In this document: positions 29,375 through 38,386 of the stretch, piece by piece
Position numbering within the stretch: the first letter of the stretch is position 1
Layout of the letters: every line of letters starts with the position of its first letter
Origin: Lachnospiraceae bacterium
GTDB lineage: Bacteria; Bacillota; Clostridia; Lachnospirales; Lachnospiraceae
Assembly (NCBI GenBank): GCA_024682835.1
Contig: JAIKYU010000099.1
Span: 59,850-123,849, forward strand
Direction: 5' to 3'
Length of the DNA stretch: 64,000 nt
Position numbers and translations under genes: made by a program
The notes under the pieces: model-generated
What the model was told of the DNA's origin: nothing
Databases searched by the model: none
The model's input: the letters and a program-made list of their open reading frames with translations, nothing else

Positions 29375-30265
29375 TTACTCCTTCACACCGCCCTCATTGG
29401 TGCCCTTGGCAAAATACTTCTGAATGAAGGGGTAGATCACAAGGATCGGAACAATCGAGCAGACAATAAGCGCATAGATCACCGAATCCGACGCATAGGT
29501 CTCGTTCCAGCCGGTCATCTGATCCGGATCCGTAAACTCCTCCAGCCTGAGACGAATGAAGACCTGCAGCGGGTGTTCATTCGAATCGGAGATCATCTGC
29601 CTGGCCCAGAAGTAGCCGTTCCAGCGGGAGATACCGAAGAAGAGCGCCACAGTGGCCACGGTGGATTTGCACATCGGCACATAGACCTTGGTCAGCACCT
29701 GGAACTCCGTCGCGCCGTCGACGATTGCCGCCTCTTCGATCTCGGAAGGAACCCCTTCAAAGGCATTGCGCAGCAGGATGATGTTCATTGCGGCCATACC
29801 CATGGCCAGAACGACCAGCCACTTGTCATCCGTGATGCCGATGCCGTTGAAGATCCGCTTTGTGGCCAGATAGTTCAGATACTGCGGAACGATACCGGCC
29901 GCAAACCACATTGTGAAAACGAGAAAGAAATTGAAGCCCTTGCGGAACAGCAGACGCTTTTTTGAGAGTGCGTAGGCGCCCAGGATCGAGAGGAGCATCT
30001 CCCAGATCGTGCCGTAGAAGGTCAGAAACAGCGTGTTGGAATAGGAATTCCAGAACATGTTGTTGTTGAACATCCGGGCGAAGGCGTCAAACTGCACACC
30101 CTTCGGGAACAGAATGACCTGTGCGTATTCCACCGCGTGGCGGGAGCTGATGGCCGCAGATACCGCATACACAAACGGATACAAACACGCCAGTGCAAAT
30201 ACCGTCAGAATCATGTAGCTGATGATCTTGAAAATCAGTTCCGATATTTCGAGCTTTCTCTTCAT
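29375..30265 (-). CDS. Carbohydrate ABC transporter permease (LplC/MalG-type)
   Basis: 296 aa; ...IEEAAIVDGATEFQVLTKVYVPMCKSTVATVALFFGISRWNGYFWA (EAA-loop). Confidence 0.93.
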   Translation of the reverse strand: MKRKLEISELIFKIISYMILTVFALACLYPFVYAVSAAISSRHAVEYAQVILFPKGVQFDAFARMFNNNMFWNSYSNTLFLTFYGTIWEMLLSILGAYALSKKRLLFRKGFNFFLVFTMWFAAGIVPQYLNYLATKRIFNGIGITDDKWLVVLAMGMAAMNIILLRNAFEGVPSEIEEAAIVDGATEFQVLTKVYVPMCKSTVATVALFFGISRWNGYFWARQMISDSNEHPLQVFIRLRLEEFTDPDQMTGWNETYASDSVIYALIVCSIVPILVIYPFIQKYFAKGTNEGGVKE

Positions 30266-30351
30266 GTCCCGTGCTCTCCTAAATGATTATTGATACTCAC
30301 AATCGACATTCCCTGCCGTTTCGTCTGATTTCTCCGGTGATGCTGCGTTTC

Positions 30352-31410
30352 TCAATAAAGAGAGGTGTTGCTCGCCTTGCGCGCGATGGTGTTGGCACCG
30401 ATCACCAGAAGCATGCCGACCACATTGTTGATCATCTCCGACGCGGAGGCAAGTCCCTTGTTGGCTCCGAGAATACCGTAGCGCTGGGCGAAGGTGGACA
30501 CCACATCCGCCGTGACATAGGTGTCGGTGTTGTACAGAAGCAGCACCTTTTCATAGCCGATGGAAAGGAGGCCGCCGATGTGGGTGATCAGCATGATAAC
30601 AATGGTGGACAGGATGGACGGCAGCACCACGTAGCGCATCTGTGCCATCTTGCCGGCGCCGTCGATCTGTGCCGCCTCATAGCTGGTGGGTGAAATTGCG
30701 ATGATGGCCGCGAAGAAGACGATGCTTCCGTAACCGGCTCCCTCCCAGATGCCCGTGATCTGATAAATCGCCCGGAAGAACTGCGGCTGGTTCAAGAGGC
30801 CCGCCATGCCGGTCTCCTGGGAAATGGCTCCGATGGCGACCAATGCGCGGGAGACGATGCCCATCCCTGAAATCAGCGATCCCTGCTTGACCAACAGAGT
30901 CGTCAACGACGTCATAACGACCGTCGACATGAACTTCGGCAGATAGGTCAGCACCTGATAGACGCTGCGCATGATGTTGGAACGAACCTCATTGAAGAAC
31001 AGCGCCAGAATGATCGGCGCGGGAAAACCGAACAGAAGGCCGTAAAAGCTCAAAAGGAACGTGTTGCGGAAGGCCCGCCAGAACTCGGCAGACAGACCGT
31101 CGCCACTCACCAGCAGGCGCTTGAAATAGGAGAACCCGGCGAAATACTGCTCAGAGACCGGCTTGACCTCATCGGCCACCTTGAAGCATCCGAGCAGCTC
31201 ATACATCGGGAAATAGCGCCAGAACAGGAATACGAGGATCATCGGAATCAGCATCACATACAGACGCCAGTCCTTCACGATCATGAGCCCGACATGCTTC
31301 CAGTAGTGCCGCTCCACATCGTCGCGCACCGCCTGCTCCGGATCCATCCGGTAGCTGCCCGTCTCCTCATCATATACCAGGAAATCCGCTGCTTTAACAT
31401 TCGCCGCCAT
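30352..31410 (-). CDS. ABC transporter permease (LplB/UgpA-type)
   Basis: 352 aa; ...SPTSYEAAQIDGAGKMAQMRYVVLPSILSTIVIMLITHIGGLL (EAA-loop). Confidence 0.93.
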   Translation of the reverse strand: MAANVKAADFLVYDEETGSYRMDPEQAVRDDVERHYWKHVGLMIVKDWRLYVMLIPMILVFLFWRYFPMYELLGCFKVADEVKPVSEQYFAGFSYFKRLLVSGDGLSAEFWRAFRNTFLLSFYGLLFGFPAPIILALFFNEVRSNIMRSVYQVLTYLPKFMSTVVMTSLTTLLVKQGSLISGMGIVSRALVAIGAISQETGMAGLLNQPQFFRAIYQITGIWEGAGYGSIVFFAAIIAISPTSYEAAQIDGAGKMAQMRYVVLPSILSTIVIMLITHIGGLLSIGYEKVLLLYNTDTYVTADVVSTFAQRYGILGANKGLASASEMINNVVGMLLVIGANTIARKASNTSLY

Positions 31411-31486
31411 CTTCCTATCTCCCCTTCCTTTTACCGGGATTAACGGTTCCTTCCCTGAACTGAATCCTCACGATCAAAAACCAGAA

Positions 31487-32086
31487 TCAGGAGCCAAAAC
31501 CATCCTCTTCTTCAAGCCTTCGGGCATCTTCCTCTCTTGTGCGCTCAAGAAAGGATCGCTGATCCTCCAGCAAACCGTCCTGTCTGCCGGCGATCCACAG
31601 AATCAACATCGTGAACACCACCGAGAGCGAATCCGTTGTAAAAAAACCTGCCGCCACGGAAGGACTCACACCAAAAATCAAGGCAATCAGTGTTCTTCCG
31701 GCCTGCATGAGCACCTGAACAATCACGGCATAGAGAAGTGTCAGCCATCCTTCCCGTGACACTCTGTTCTTTCCTGCGGCCTTTAAAAAGAGCAAGGCTC
31801 CGGACGCCGCCAGATTGCCGATGCAGTAGCAGGCAAAGTGCTGTGCTGATCCGCCGGCCATGAGCGCAAAAACCGCACCGCCGAGCACGGCATGGATCAG
31901 TCCGAAGGCACCCCACCGCATCATCACGATGCCGGTAACAGCCGCCACCACTGAAACCGTGTAGAGCTGGTCTGCAAACCACACCCGTGCGGCACGTACC
32001 AGCAGGCTTTCAAAGAGCACAAGCAAAAAGGCAAAAATGCCAAGATCAATCAGTCGGTAGGTCTTGACAGAAATCCTCCGCTTCAT
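31487..32086 (-). CDS. Membrane protein, ECF S-component-like by appearance, in ABC operon
   Basis: 199 aa, ~5-6 TM; GIFAFLLVLFESLLVRAARVW..., IHAVLGGAVFALMAGG; acidic C-terminal tail. Confidence 0.55.
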   Translation of the reverse strand: MKRRISVKTYRLIDLGIFAFLLVLFESLLVRAARVWFADQLYTVSVVAAVTGIVMMRWGAFGLIHAVLGGAVFALMAGGSAQHFACYCIGNLAASGALLFLKAAGKNRVSREGWLTLLYAVIVQVLMQAGRTLIALIFGVSPSVAAGFFTTDSLSVVFTMLILWIAGRQDGLLEDQRSFLERTREEDARRLEEEDGFGS

Positions 32087-32090
32087 GCAG

Positions 32091-33236
32091 TCACTGTTTT
32101 CCGGCCTGCACTTTTACGGGCGCATGATCCGCTCCCGTGTCAATCACTTCCTCCGTCTGTGCATCAAAGAGATACACCCTGTCGTAAGGAACGGAGAAGG
32201 TGATCCCGGAATCCACGGGCGGAATGTCATGCGGATCGACCTTTAAGATCGCATGCTCCTCTCCCATCGTGATGTAGACATTCGCATTGTCTCCGAGCAT
32301 CTCCGTCAGTTCCACCTGTGCCTTGAGATGGTAGGCGCCCTCACGCTCTCCCAGCTGGATGGCTTCAGGCCGGAAGCCGAAGACGATCTCCCTGTTTTCG
32401 CAGCCTGCACATCTGTCGCCCATACACAGGGAAAGATCGACCGACTGCGTGTCGATCGCGAATTTCTTATCCTTTACGGTGCCACGGATGAAGTTCATCG
32501 GCGGTTCACCGATGAAGCCGGCCACAAAGAGATTGGCCGGTTTGAAATAAAGCTCGTAGGGCGTCCCCACCTGCTGCACATAGCCCTGCTTCATGACCAC
32601 GATCCGGTCCGCCATGGTCATGGCCTCGGTCTGGTCATGGGTGACATAGATGGTCGTCGCATGGGTGTTGCGGTGAATCTGCGTGATTTCGGAGCGCATG
32701 GTCACCCGCTGCTTGGCATCCAGATTGGAAAGCGGCTCGTCCATCAAAAACACGCCGACCTTGCGGATGATTGCCCGGCCTACAGCGACACGCTGCCTCT
32801 GACCACCGGACAGCGCCCTGGGCATCCGATCCAGATAATCCGTGAGGCCGAGAATCTTTGCGGTGGCCAGCACCCGTTCCTCGATGACATCCTCATCGAC
32901 CCCCTGCAGGGTCAGTCCGAAGCCCAGATTGTCGAAAACGCTCATCTGCGGATACAGCGCATAGCTCTGGAACACCATCGCCACCTCGCGCTCACGGGGT
33001 CCCAGTTCATTGACCCGCCTGCCGTCAATCAGAAAATCGCCGCTGGAAATATCCTCCAGCCCCGCCACCATGCGCAGCGTCGTGGATTTCCCGCAACCCG
33101 AAGGGCCTACAAAAACAATGAACTCGCCCTGTTCGATCTCCAGATTAAAATTGTGAACGGCGTGAAAGCCATTGGGATAGATCTTGTTGATGTTCGTTAA
33201 GGTCAGATATGCCATCGCTCTCCTCATACACCTCAT
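32091..33236 (-). CDS. ABC transporter ATP-binding protein, MsmK/UgpC type (first ATPase of locus)
   Basis: FVGPSGCGKSTTLRMVAGLE, LSGGQRQRVAVGRAIIRKVGVFLMDEPLSNLDAKQR, THDQTEAMTMADR; start probably 33212 (MAYLTLTNINKIYPNG). Confidence 0.95.
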   Translation of the reverse strand: MRCMRRAMAYLTLTNINKIYPNGFHAVHNFNLEIEQGEFIVFVGPSGCGKSTTLRMVAGLEDISSGDFLIDGRRVNELGPREREVAMVFQSYALYPQMSVFDNLGFGLTLQGVDEDVIEERVLATAKILGLTDYLDRMPRALSGGQRQRVAVGRAIIRKVGVFLMDEPLSNLDAKQRVTMRSEITQIHRNTHATTIYVTHDQTEAMTMADRIVVMKQGYVQQVGTPYELYFKPANLFVAGFIGEPPMNFIRGTVKDKKFAIDTQSVDLSLCMGDRCAGCENREIVFGFRPEAIQLGEREGAYHLKAQVELTEMLGDNANVYITMGEEHAILKVDPHDIPPVDSGITFSVPYDRVYLFDAQTEEVIDTGADHAPVKVQAGKQ

Positions 33237-33349
33237 TGTGCATTTCGACGAATTTCAGGACGAAATCGAATCGAAAAATATCATATTTACTAAAATTATA
33301 AGGGGCGAAAACAAGCGCTGTCAAGGCATTCTTTTGCTCTTAAACCACA

Positions 33350-33361
33350 TTAAACGTTTAA
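33350..33361. promoter_or_regulatory. Candidate LacI-family operator TTAAACGTTTAA in divergent intergenic region
   Basis: 12-bp perfect palindrome with central CG between the divergent ABC operon and uxaC. Confidence 0.45.
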
Positions 33362-33515
33362 CATTCGGACATCTCAAGAAATTTTCTTTTCAACTCTCAT
33401 GATTTCGGTTATTATTATCATTCCCCCGTTGCACTTTCCTTTTGATTCCCTTATAATATTGTTATCTGTAATCTGTCGACCATCTATTTTTCTCAACGTC
33501 AAAGGGGGCATATTG

Positions 33516-34934
33516 ATGAAGCATTTCATGGACAGCGATTTCCTGTTAATGAATGAGCCTGCAAAGAAGCTCTATCACGATTATGCGGAGTCGATGCCGA
33601 TTCTCGACTACCACTGCCACATCTCCCCGCAGGAGATCGCGGAGGATCGCAGGTTTACGACCATCACGCAGGTCTGGCTCGGCGGCGACCACTACAAATG
33701 GCGTCTGATGCGTGCGTTCGGTGTAGATGAGCGCTTCATGACCGGCGATGCGCCCGACGAGGAAAAGTTCATCGCCTTTGCGAAATGCCTCGGCAAGGCT
33801 GTAGGCAACCCGCTCTATCACTGGGCTCACCTTGAGCTCAAAAAATACTTCGGCTACGACGGCGTCCTGAACGAAAAGACAGCCAAAGAGGTCTACGCCA
33901 TCTGCAACAGAAAGCTTGCCGAGGCGGATCACAGCGTCCGCGGGCTGATTAAGCTTTCCGGTGTCACCTTAATCTGCACGACCGATGATCCGGTGGACAC
34001 CCTCGAGTGGCACGAAAAGATCGCCGCCGACACCTCCTTTGATGTGCAGGTGGTTCCCGCCTGGCGTCCGGACAAGGCCAAAAACATCTCCAAACCCGAT
34101 TTTACGGACTACATCAAAAAGCTCTCCGACGTCAGCGGCGCAGAGATCCGTTCCTTTGCCGATCTGAAGACAGCGCTCGCAAAGCGCCTGGATTATTTCG
34201 CAAAGCATGACTGTGTCGTAACCGATCATGCCCTCGAATATGTCTCCTACCGCCCCGCTTCGGCCGATGAGGTGGAGGCGATCTTCAAAAAGCGCCTCGC
34301 CGGTGAGACGATCACGAAGGAGGAGGATCTGATCTATCAGACGGCCTTCATGCTCTTCGAGGGGGCGGAAATCGCAAGGCGCGGCTGGGTCATGCAGCTT
34401 CACTTCGGCTGCAAGCGGGACAACAACACGCCGATGTTTAACCGTCTGGGACCCGACACCGGGTACGATGCCATCGACGCCTACTACCCCATGGCGGAGC
34501 TCGCGGATTTCCTCAATGCGCTTCATAAGGACGGCAATCTTCCAAAGACCATTCTCTACAGCTTAAACCCCAATGATCTGCCGATCATCAACACGATCTT
34601 AAACTGCTTCAACGAAGGTCCGACCGTCGCCAAGCTTCAGCAGGGAAGCGCCTGGTGGTTCAATGACACCAAGCTCGGTATGGAGCAGCAGCTTTCGGCT
34701 GTCGCGGAATCCGGCAATCTCTCGGGCTTTGTCGGAATGCTCACGGATTCCAGAAGCTTTACCTCCTACACGCGCCACGAGTATTTCCGCAGGATCCTCT
34801 GCAACTACCTGGGGACACTTGTTGAAAACGGAGAATATCCCGAATCGGACATGGAGACACTCGGCGAAATTGTCAAGGACATCTCCTACAACAACGCCGT
34901 GCGGTATTTCGGTTTCCGTCTGGAAACCAGATAA
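33516..34934 (+). CDS. uxaC: Glucuronate isomerase (uronate isomerase)
   Basis: MKHFMDSDFLLMNEPAKKLYHDYAESMPILDYHCHISPQEIAED; AAAGGGGG RBS; full-length. Confidence 0.96.
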   Translation: MKHFMDSDFLLMNEPAKKLYHDYAESMPILDYHCHISPQEIAEDRRFTTITQVWLGGDHYKWRLMRAFGVDERFMTGDAPDEEKFIAFAKCLGKAVGNPLYHWAHLELKKYFGYDGVLNEKTAKEVYAICNRKLAEADHSVRGLIKLSGVTLICTTDDPVDTLEWHEKIAADTSFDVQVVPAWRPDKAKNISKPDFTDYIKKLSDVSGAEIRSFADLKTALAKRLDYFAKHDCVVTDHALEYVSYRPASADEVEAIFKKRLAGETITKEEDLIYQTAFMLFEGAEIARRGWVMQLHFGCKRDNNTPMFNRLGPDTGYDAIDAYYPMAELADFLNALHKDGNLPKTILYSLNPNDLPIINTILNCFNEGPTVAKLQQGSAWWFNDTKLGMEQQLSAVAESGNLSGFVGMLTDSRSFTSYTRHEYFRRILCNYLGTLVENGEYPESDMETLGEIVKDISYNNAVRYFGFRLETR

Positions 34935-34953
34935 ACGTAAAGGAGGTAGAGAG

Positions 34954-35802
34954 ATGATGGCTCCCAACACAAAAACGGTCGGTCTGCTCTGTGCGGACTC
35001 CTCCGACCTGTATCTCGCAAAAGCCGTCTACTTCATCGAGAAAAAGCTCAGCGAAAACGGCTACCATTCCATGCTCTGCACCACCGGCTACACCTTCCAG
35101 CGCAAGCAGGAATCCCTCCAGCTTCTGCTCTCCAAGCAGATGAGCGCGGTGGTTCTGGTGGGCTCCCACTTCATCGGCCAGGAGGATTCGGAGAGCGATT
35201 ATATCCGCGAGGCGGCAAAGAAGACCCCCATCGTCCTGCTAAACGGTGAGATTGATCATCCGAACATCTTCAGCGCCAGCTGCGATGACTATCAGGCCAC
35301 AAAGGACGCGACGACCATGCTCATCGAGGACGGCGCGACCAGTCTTCTCTATTTCTATGACACCCAGTCATACAGCGGCCGCAAGAAGCAGTCCGGCTTC
35401 AAGGATGCCTGCGCCGAAAAGGGAATCACCGACACCTTCCATCTGCTCTACGTCGGCGACCGCGAGGACATCGACGGCGTGGCGACGCGCGTGGAACGAC
35501 TCTGGGACTCCGGCATGCATTTCACCGGCATCGTCTGCTCGGAGGATTATCTGGCGCTGGGCACGGTCAAATTTGCCCGCAGATACGGCATCGCCATTCC
35601 GAAGAATCTGCAGGTCATCGGCTACAACAACTCACTGCTCACCAAGTGCTGTGATCCGGAGCTCACCTCGGTCAACAATCATCTGGAGGAGATCAGCGAG
35701 GAGGTCGTCAAAGCGCTGATCAGTGTGTTAAACGGCGGGACCTTCCCGGAAAAAAAGCTCTTTAAAGGGGAGCTCGTCAAGCGCGACAGCACCAGACTCT
35801 GA
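34954..35802 (+). CDS. LacI/PBP1-type sugar-sensing protein lacking the HTH DNA-binding domain
   Basis: AAAGGAGG RBS 20 bp after uxaC; N-terminus MMAPNTKTVGLLCADSSDLYLAKAVYFIEKKLSENGY starts directly at the effector-binding fold; ...LQVIGYNNSLLTKCCDPELTSVNNHLEEISEEVVKAL. Confidence 0.8.
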   Translation: MMAPNTKTVGLLCADSSDLYLAKAVYFIEKKLSENGYHSMLCTTGYTFQRKQESLQLLLSKQMSAVVLVGSHFIGQEDSESDYIREAAKKTPIVLLNGEIDHPNIFSASCDDYQATKDATTMLIEDGATSLLYFYDTQSYSGRKKQSGFKDACAEKGITDTFHLLYVGDREDIDGVATRVERLWDSGMHFTGIVCSEDYLALGTVKFARRYGIAIPKNLQVIGYNNSLLTKCCDPELTSVNNHLEEISEEVVKALISVLNGGTFPEKKLFKGELVKRDSTRL

Positions 35803-35828
35803 TGATTCACACCCAGACAAAACAATCA

Positions 35829-35852
35829 CCCCCCTGCCGGACGGCAGGGGGG
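35829..35852 (+). terminator. Rho-independent terminator of uxaC operon
   Basis: CCCCCCTGCC-GGAC-GGCAGGGGGG followed by a T-containing tract (GTCTCTTT). Confidence 0.75.
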
Positions 35853-35918
35853 GTCTCTTTGCGGAATTCTTCCGACAGAACGTAAGAATAGATGTTTGGG
35901 GGAGTCTGTGACATTAAG

Positions 35919-35952
35919 AAACCGCCCGCCACATTTTGAGGCGGGCGGTTTT
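35919..35952. terminator. Bidirectional terminator between convergent operons
   Basis: AAACCGCCCGCC-ACATTTTGAG-GCGGGCGGTTT, flanked by T/A tracts. Confidence 0.75.
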
Positions 35953-35963
35953 GTGTCATGGAT

Positions 35964-36638
35964 TTACTTCGCTCTCTTAACCCTGACGGTGACGTTCTTC
36001 TTTGCTCCACCCGGGAATGTAAGTGCCAGCTTGACCGTTCCGTTCTTACCGGCGAGACTCTTGATCTGAACCCCCGTCTTGGTCTGCTCGACCGTCACAT
36101 TGGTGGATCCCGCGATCAGAAGGGTATCGTCCTCATCGACTTCCTTTATCCGCGAGGAAACCCGGAGGTTTTCATAAAAAGCCGTACCGTCCATCACGCT
36201 CTTTCCGAAACGATCCCTGCAGATATGCTGCATCGTTTCATTCAGCATGATGGGGATCCCGCCTTCACTGCAGATCAGCAGGCCCGTCGGCAGGCGGTCG
36301 ATCGCCTCCTTTACGGACATGGCAGAGATATGCTGCTTCTGCCAGCGGCGGATGTACCCCAACAGAAGAAAAGCGTATATCGCAAGCAGAACAAGCCCCG
36401 GCAGGATCAGCCAGATCGGGATCTCGAAATCCGGCACAAAATCTCCCTCCTGTATCTTGACCAACAGCTGAAACAGTTCAAAGCAGAGAAACAGCATCAA
36501 TCCCGGAAACAGCATGCTTACGGCTCTTCGTGCCAATGTCAGCAGTTTTAAAAACAAATAAAAATAGCAGAACAATATCAGACTGCAGAATATGAGAATC
36601 ACGCCCCTGTTTAATACGGAAAGCGACTGAAAGCTCAT
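35964..36638 (-). CDS. Membrane protein with PAS-like sensory segment and Ig-like/Big-type C-terminal tail (possible chimera)
   Basis: Four hydrophobic segments, SVKEAIDRLPTGLLICSEGGIPIMLNETMQHICRDRFG (PAS-like), then GKNGTVKLALTFPGGAKKNVTVRVKRAK; ATGA overlap with upstream gene. Confidence 0.55.
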   Translation of the reverse strand: MSFQSLSVLNRGVILIFCSLILFCYFYLFLKLLTLARRAVSMLFPGLMLFLCFELFQLLVKIQEGDFVPDFEIPIWLILPGLVLLAIYAFLLLGYIRRWQKQHISAMSVKEAIDRLPTGLLICSEGGIPIMLNETMQHICRDRFGKSVMDGTAFYENLRVSSRIKEVDEDDTLLIAGSTNVTVEQTKTGVQIKSLAGKNGTVKLALTFPGGAKKNVTVRVKRAK

Positions 36639-38256
36639 AGTCCCGCCTCCAATCTGATGTAAAAGGTCTCATCCTCGTATCGCACCGAAAGTCTTCCGCC
36701 GCATTCCTGAAGTTCTCTGTCCTTCCAGGCAGAGGTGACCGCTCCGGCCCTCACATCCGTCGAGATCATAAGATAAAAGCCGTTTTCAAAGCCAAGCTCT
36801 ACCGCACAGCAGCCTATGGATGACCATATGTCCTCCATCACGCACTCAAAAAGCTCATAAGCCAGGATTGCCAGTCCGGAGGCGATCCTGCCGCTGCCGA
36901 CGCTCATCAGTTCACAGGCGCAGCCGTTCAGTTTCAGATATTCCATGGATTCCCCCACCGAAAGAGCCAGCTCCCCGCTTTCCGTCCCCTCATTCCCATC
37001 TGTCAGCAGGATCAGATTCCCCATACGTTTGATATAAGCACTCAGAAAAGCCGCATAGATCAGATCCTCACGGATGTTTTCCGGCTCCTCCTTTTCCAGC
37101 AGTTCGTTGACACGCAGAGCCGTGGGACGTACCGCCTTCGCGATACGGTTATACAGGCGGTTCCTGGTCTCAATCCCGACACGTTCGGAACGCAGCGCAT
37201 TCTCCTGTCGGATCAGCTCGTTTTCATCCTCCAGTTCCTCCGTCACCTCGGCGATCTCGCGGTTCAGCTTTCGGATCGCAGTCAGATCCTCGATCCAGCA
37301 GATATATCCTCCTGCTATCTCCTCCCGGCGCAGTCTGAGATCCCCCTCTCCCTTTTCAGCCTCCTTTTTATCTTCCTCCTTCCAGTCTCCCGACCAAAGG
37401 ATCGCCCTGTCATCCCCGCTGTAGATACAGGCATGAAGCCCCGTATGCTTAAAAAGCAGGCGGTAAGCGGAATTGGCAGGGATCAGACCGATGATAAGCT
37501 CACTTTCCAGCCCCGTGATAAAGGGAAAGCAATAGGCCTCCTGCATCTGAAAAAGCTTGTAGCCGAAGAGCTTCGGAGATCCTCCGATGATCAGATACCA
37601 GATCAAAAGCCCGAAACCTGCCAGGATGTACCGGATCGGCACATAATAGTATTTTTTTGCCGCCGTCAGCATGCACTTTTTCACCATCAGGACCAATGAT
37701 CCCATACCGCCTAAGCACATCCAGAAGAGGATCACAAAATAAAACCATTTTCGCTCAAATTCCTTATCGGGAAGCACGTTCACAAGAAAAAGCTGCGAAT
37801 GAAGGGAATTGGTCATGATCACAATACAGATCAGCAGCCAGAGAACGATCAGGATCTTTTCCGTTTTTTCGACAGGCTTTATCTTTTTTACCGGTTCGAT
37901 CCGCAGGGAAGCAAGGAAGAAAAAAAAGCGGAATTCCGGTCATGGGAATATAATAGGCTAACCAGATGTGTTCCAGCAGAAGCGGCATATTCGAAAAAAA
38001 GAGTATTTGCACATCCGCAGATAAAAGACAGGATCATCAGAAAGCAGGCTGTCAGAACCCTGTTTCGCAGCTCTTCGACCAGAATCCTGCGTTTTAAGGT
38101 CATTCCTCAAAGGATGATCTGGATGACATAGCAGAACGTGTGCAGGTGATGCGGCCTGTAATGAGTTACAGGCATCATACAGAAAACGATGCCTGCCAGA
38201 AAAAGCCCCGCAAAAACAAGATATATTTTTTTATCTATGAGCTTCAGGCGTTCCAT
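36635..38256 (-). pseudogene. 7TM-type sensor kinase gene disrupted by one nonsense codon and two frameshifts
   Basis: MERLKLIDKKIYLVF...CYVIQIIL[TGA 38107-38109]GMTLKRRILVEELRNRV...CANTLFF[A7 run 37994-38000]SNMPLLLEHIWLAYYIPMTGIPLFF[A8 run 37920-37927]FLASLRIEPVKKIKPVEKTEKILIVLWLLICIVIMTNSLHSQ... continuous across ORFs 37888..38103, 37764..38012, 36635..37822. Confidence 0.8.
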
Positions 38257-38350
38257 ATCGAACCGTCTCCTCCGCATTTCCCTCTCCTACTACAGCGGAT
38301 TTTCATAAGCCCCGCTACCGACAAAAGTAGGTAATCGTCACGCAGGAAAA

Positions 38351-38373
38351 GAGCCCCGCAGATTGCGGAGCTC
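38351..38373 (-). terminator. Terminator of GH74-PBP1-GGDEF gene
   Basis: minus strand GAGCTCCGCA-ATC-TGCGGGGCTC followed by TTTTCC. Confidence 0.65.
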
Positions 38374-38386
38374 AGAAGGTTTATGT

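Noticed and set aside
27977-29965. 662-aa plus-strand ORF
   Set aside because: Antisense to the solute-binding protein and permease genes, both of which have clear motifs, RBS and lipobox.
34663-34953. N-terminal extension of the LacI-like ORF back into uxaC
   Set aside because: Out-of-frame reading of uxaC with Ser/Arg/Thr-rich composition and no HTH; the RBS at 34940-34947 points to ATG 34954.
37764-38012. 82-aa minus ORF as an independent small gene
   Set aside because: Its N-terminal half is the middle frame of the disrupted 7TM sensor gene; its C-terminal half is out-of-frame sequence.
36635-38256. TGA at 38107-38109 as recoded Trp/Sec codon
   Set aside because: Many other genes in the window need TGA as stop, and the same gene also carries two frameshifts; ordinary nonsense mutation is simpler.
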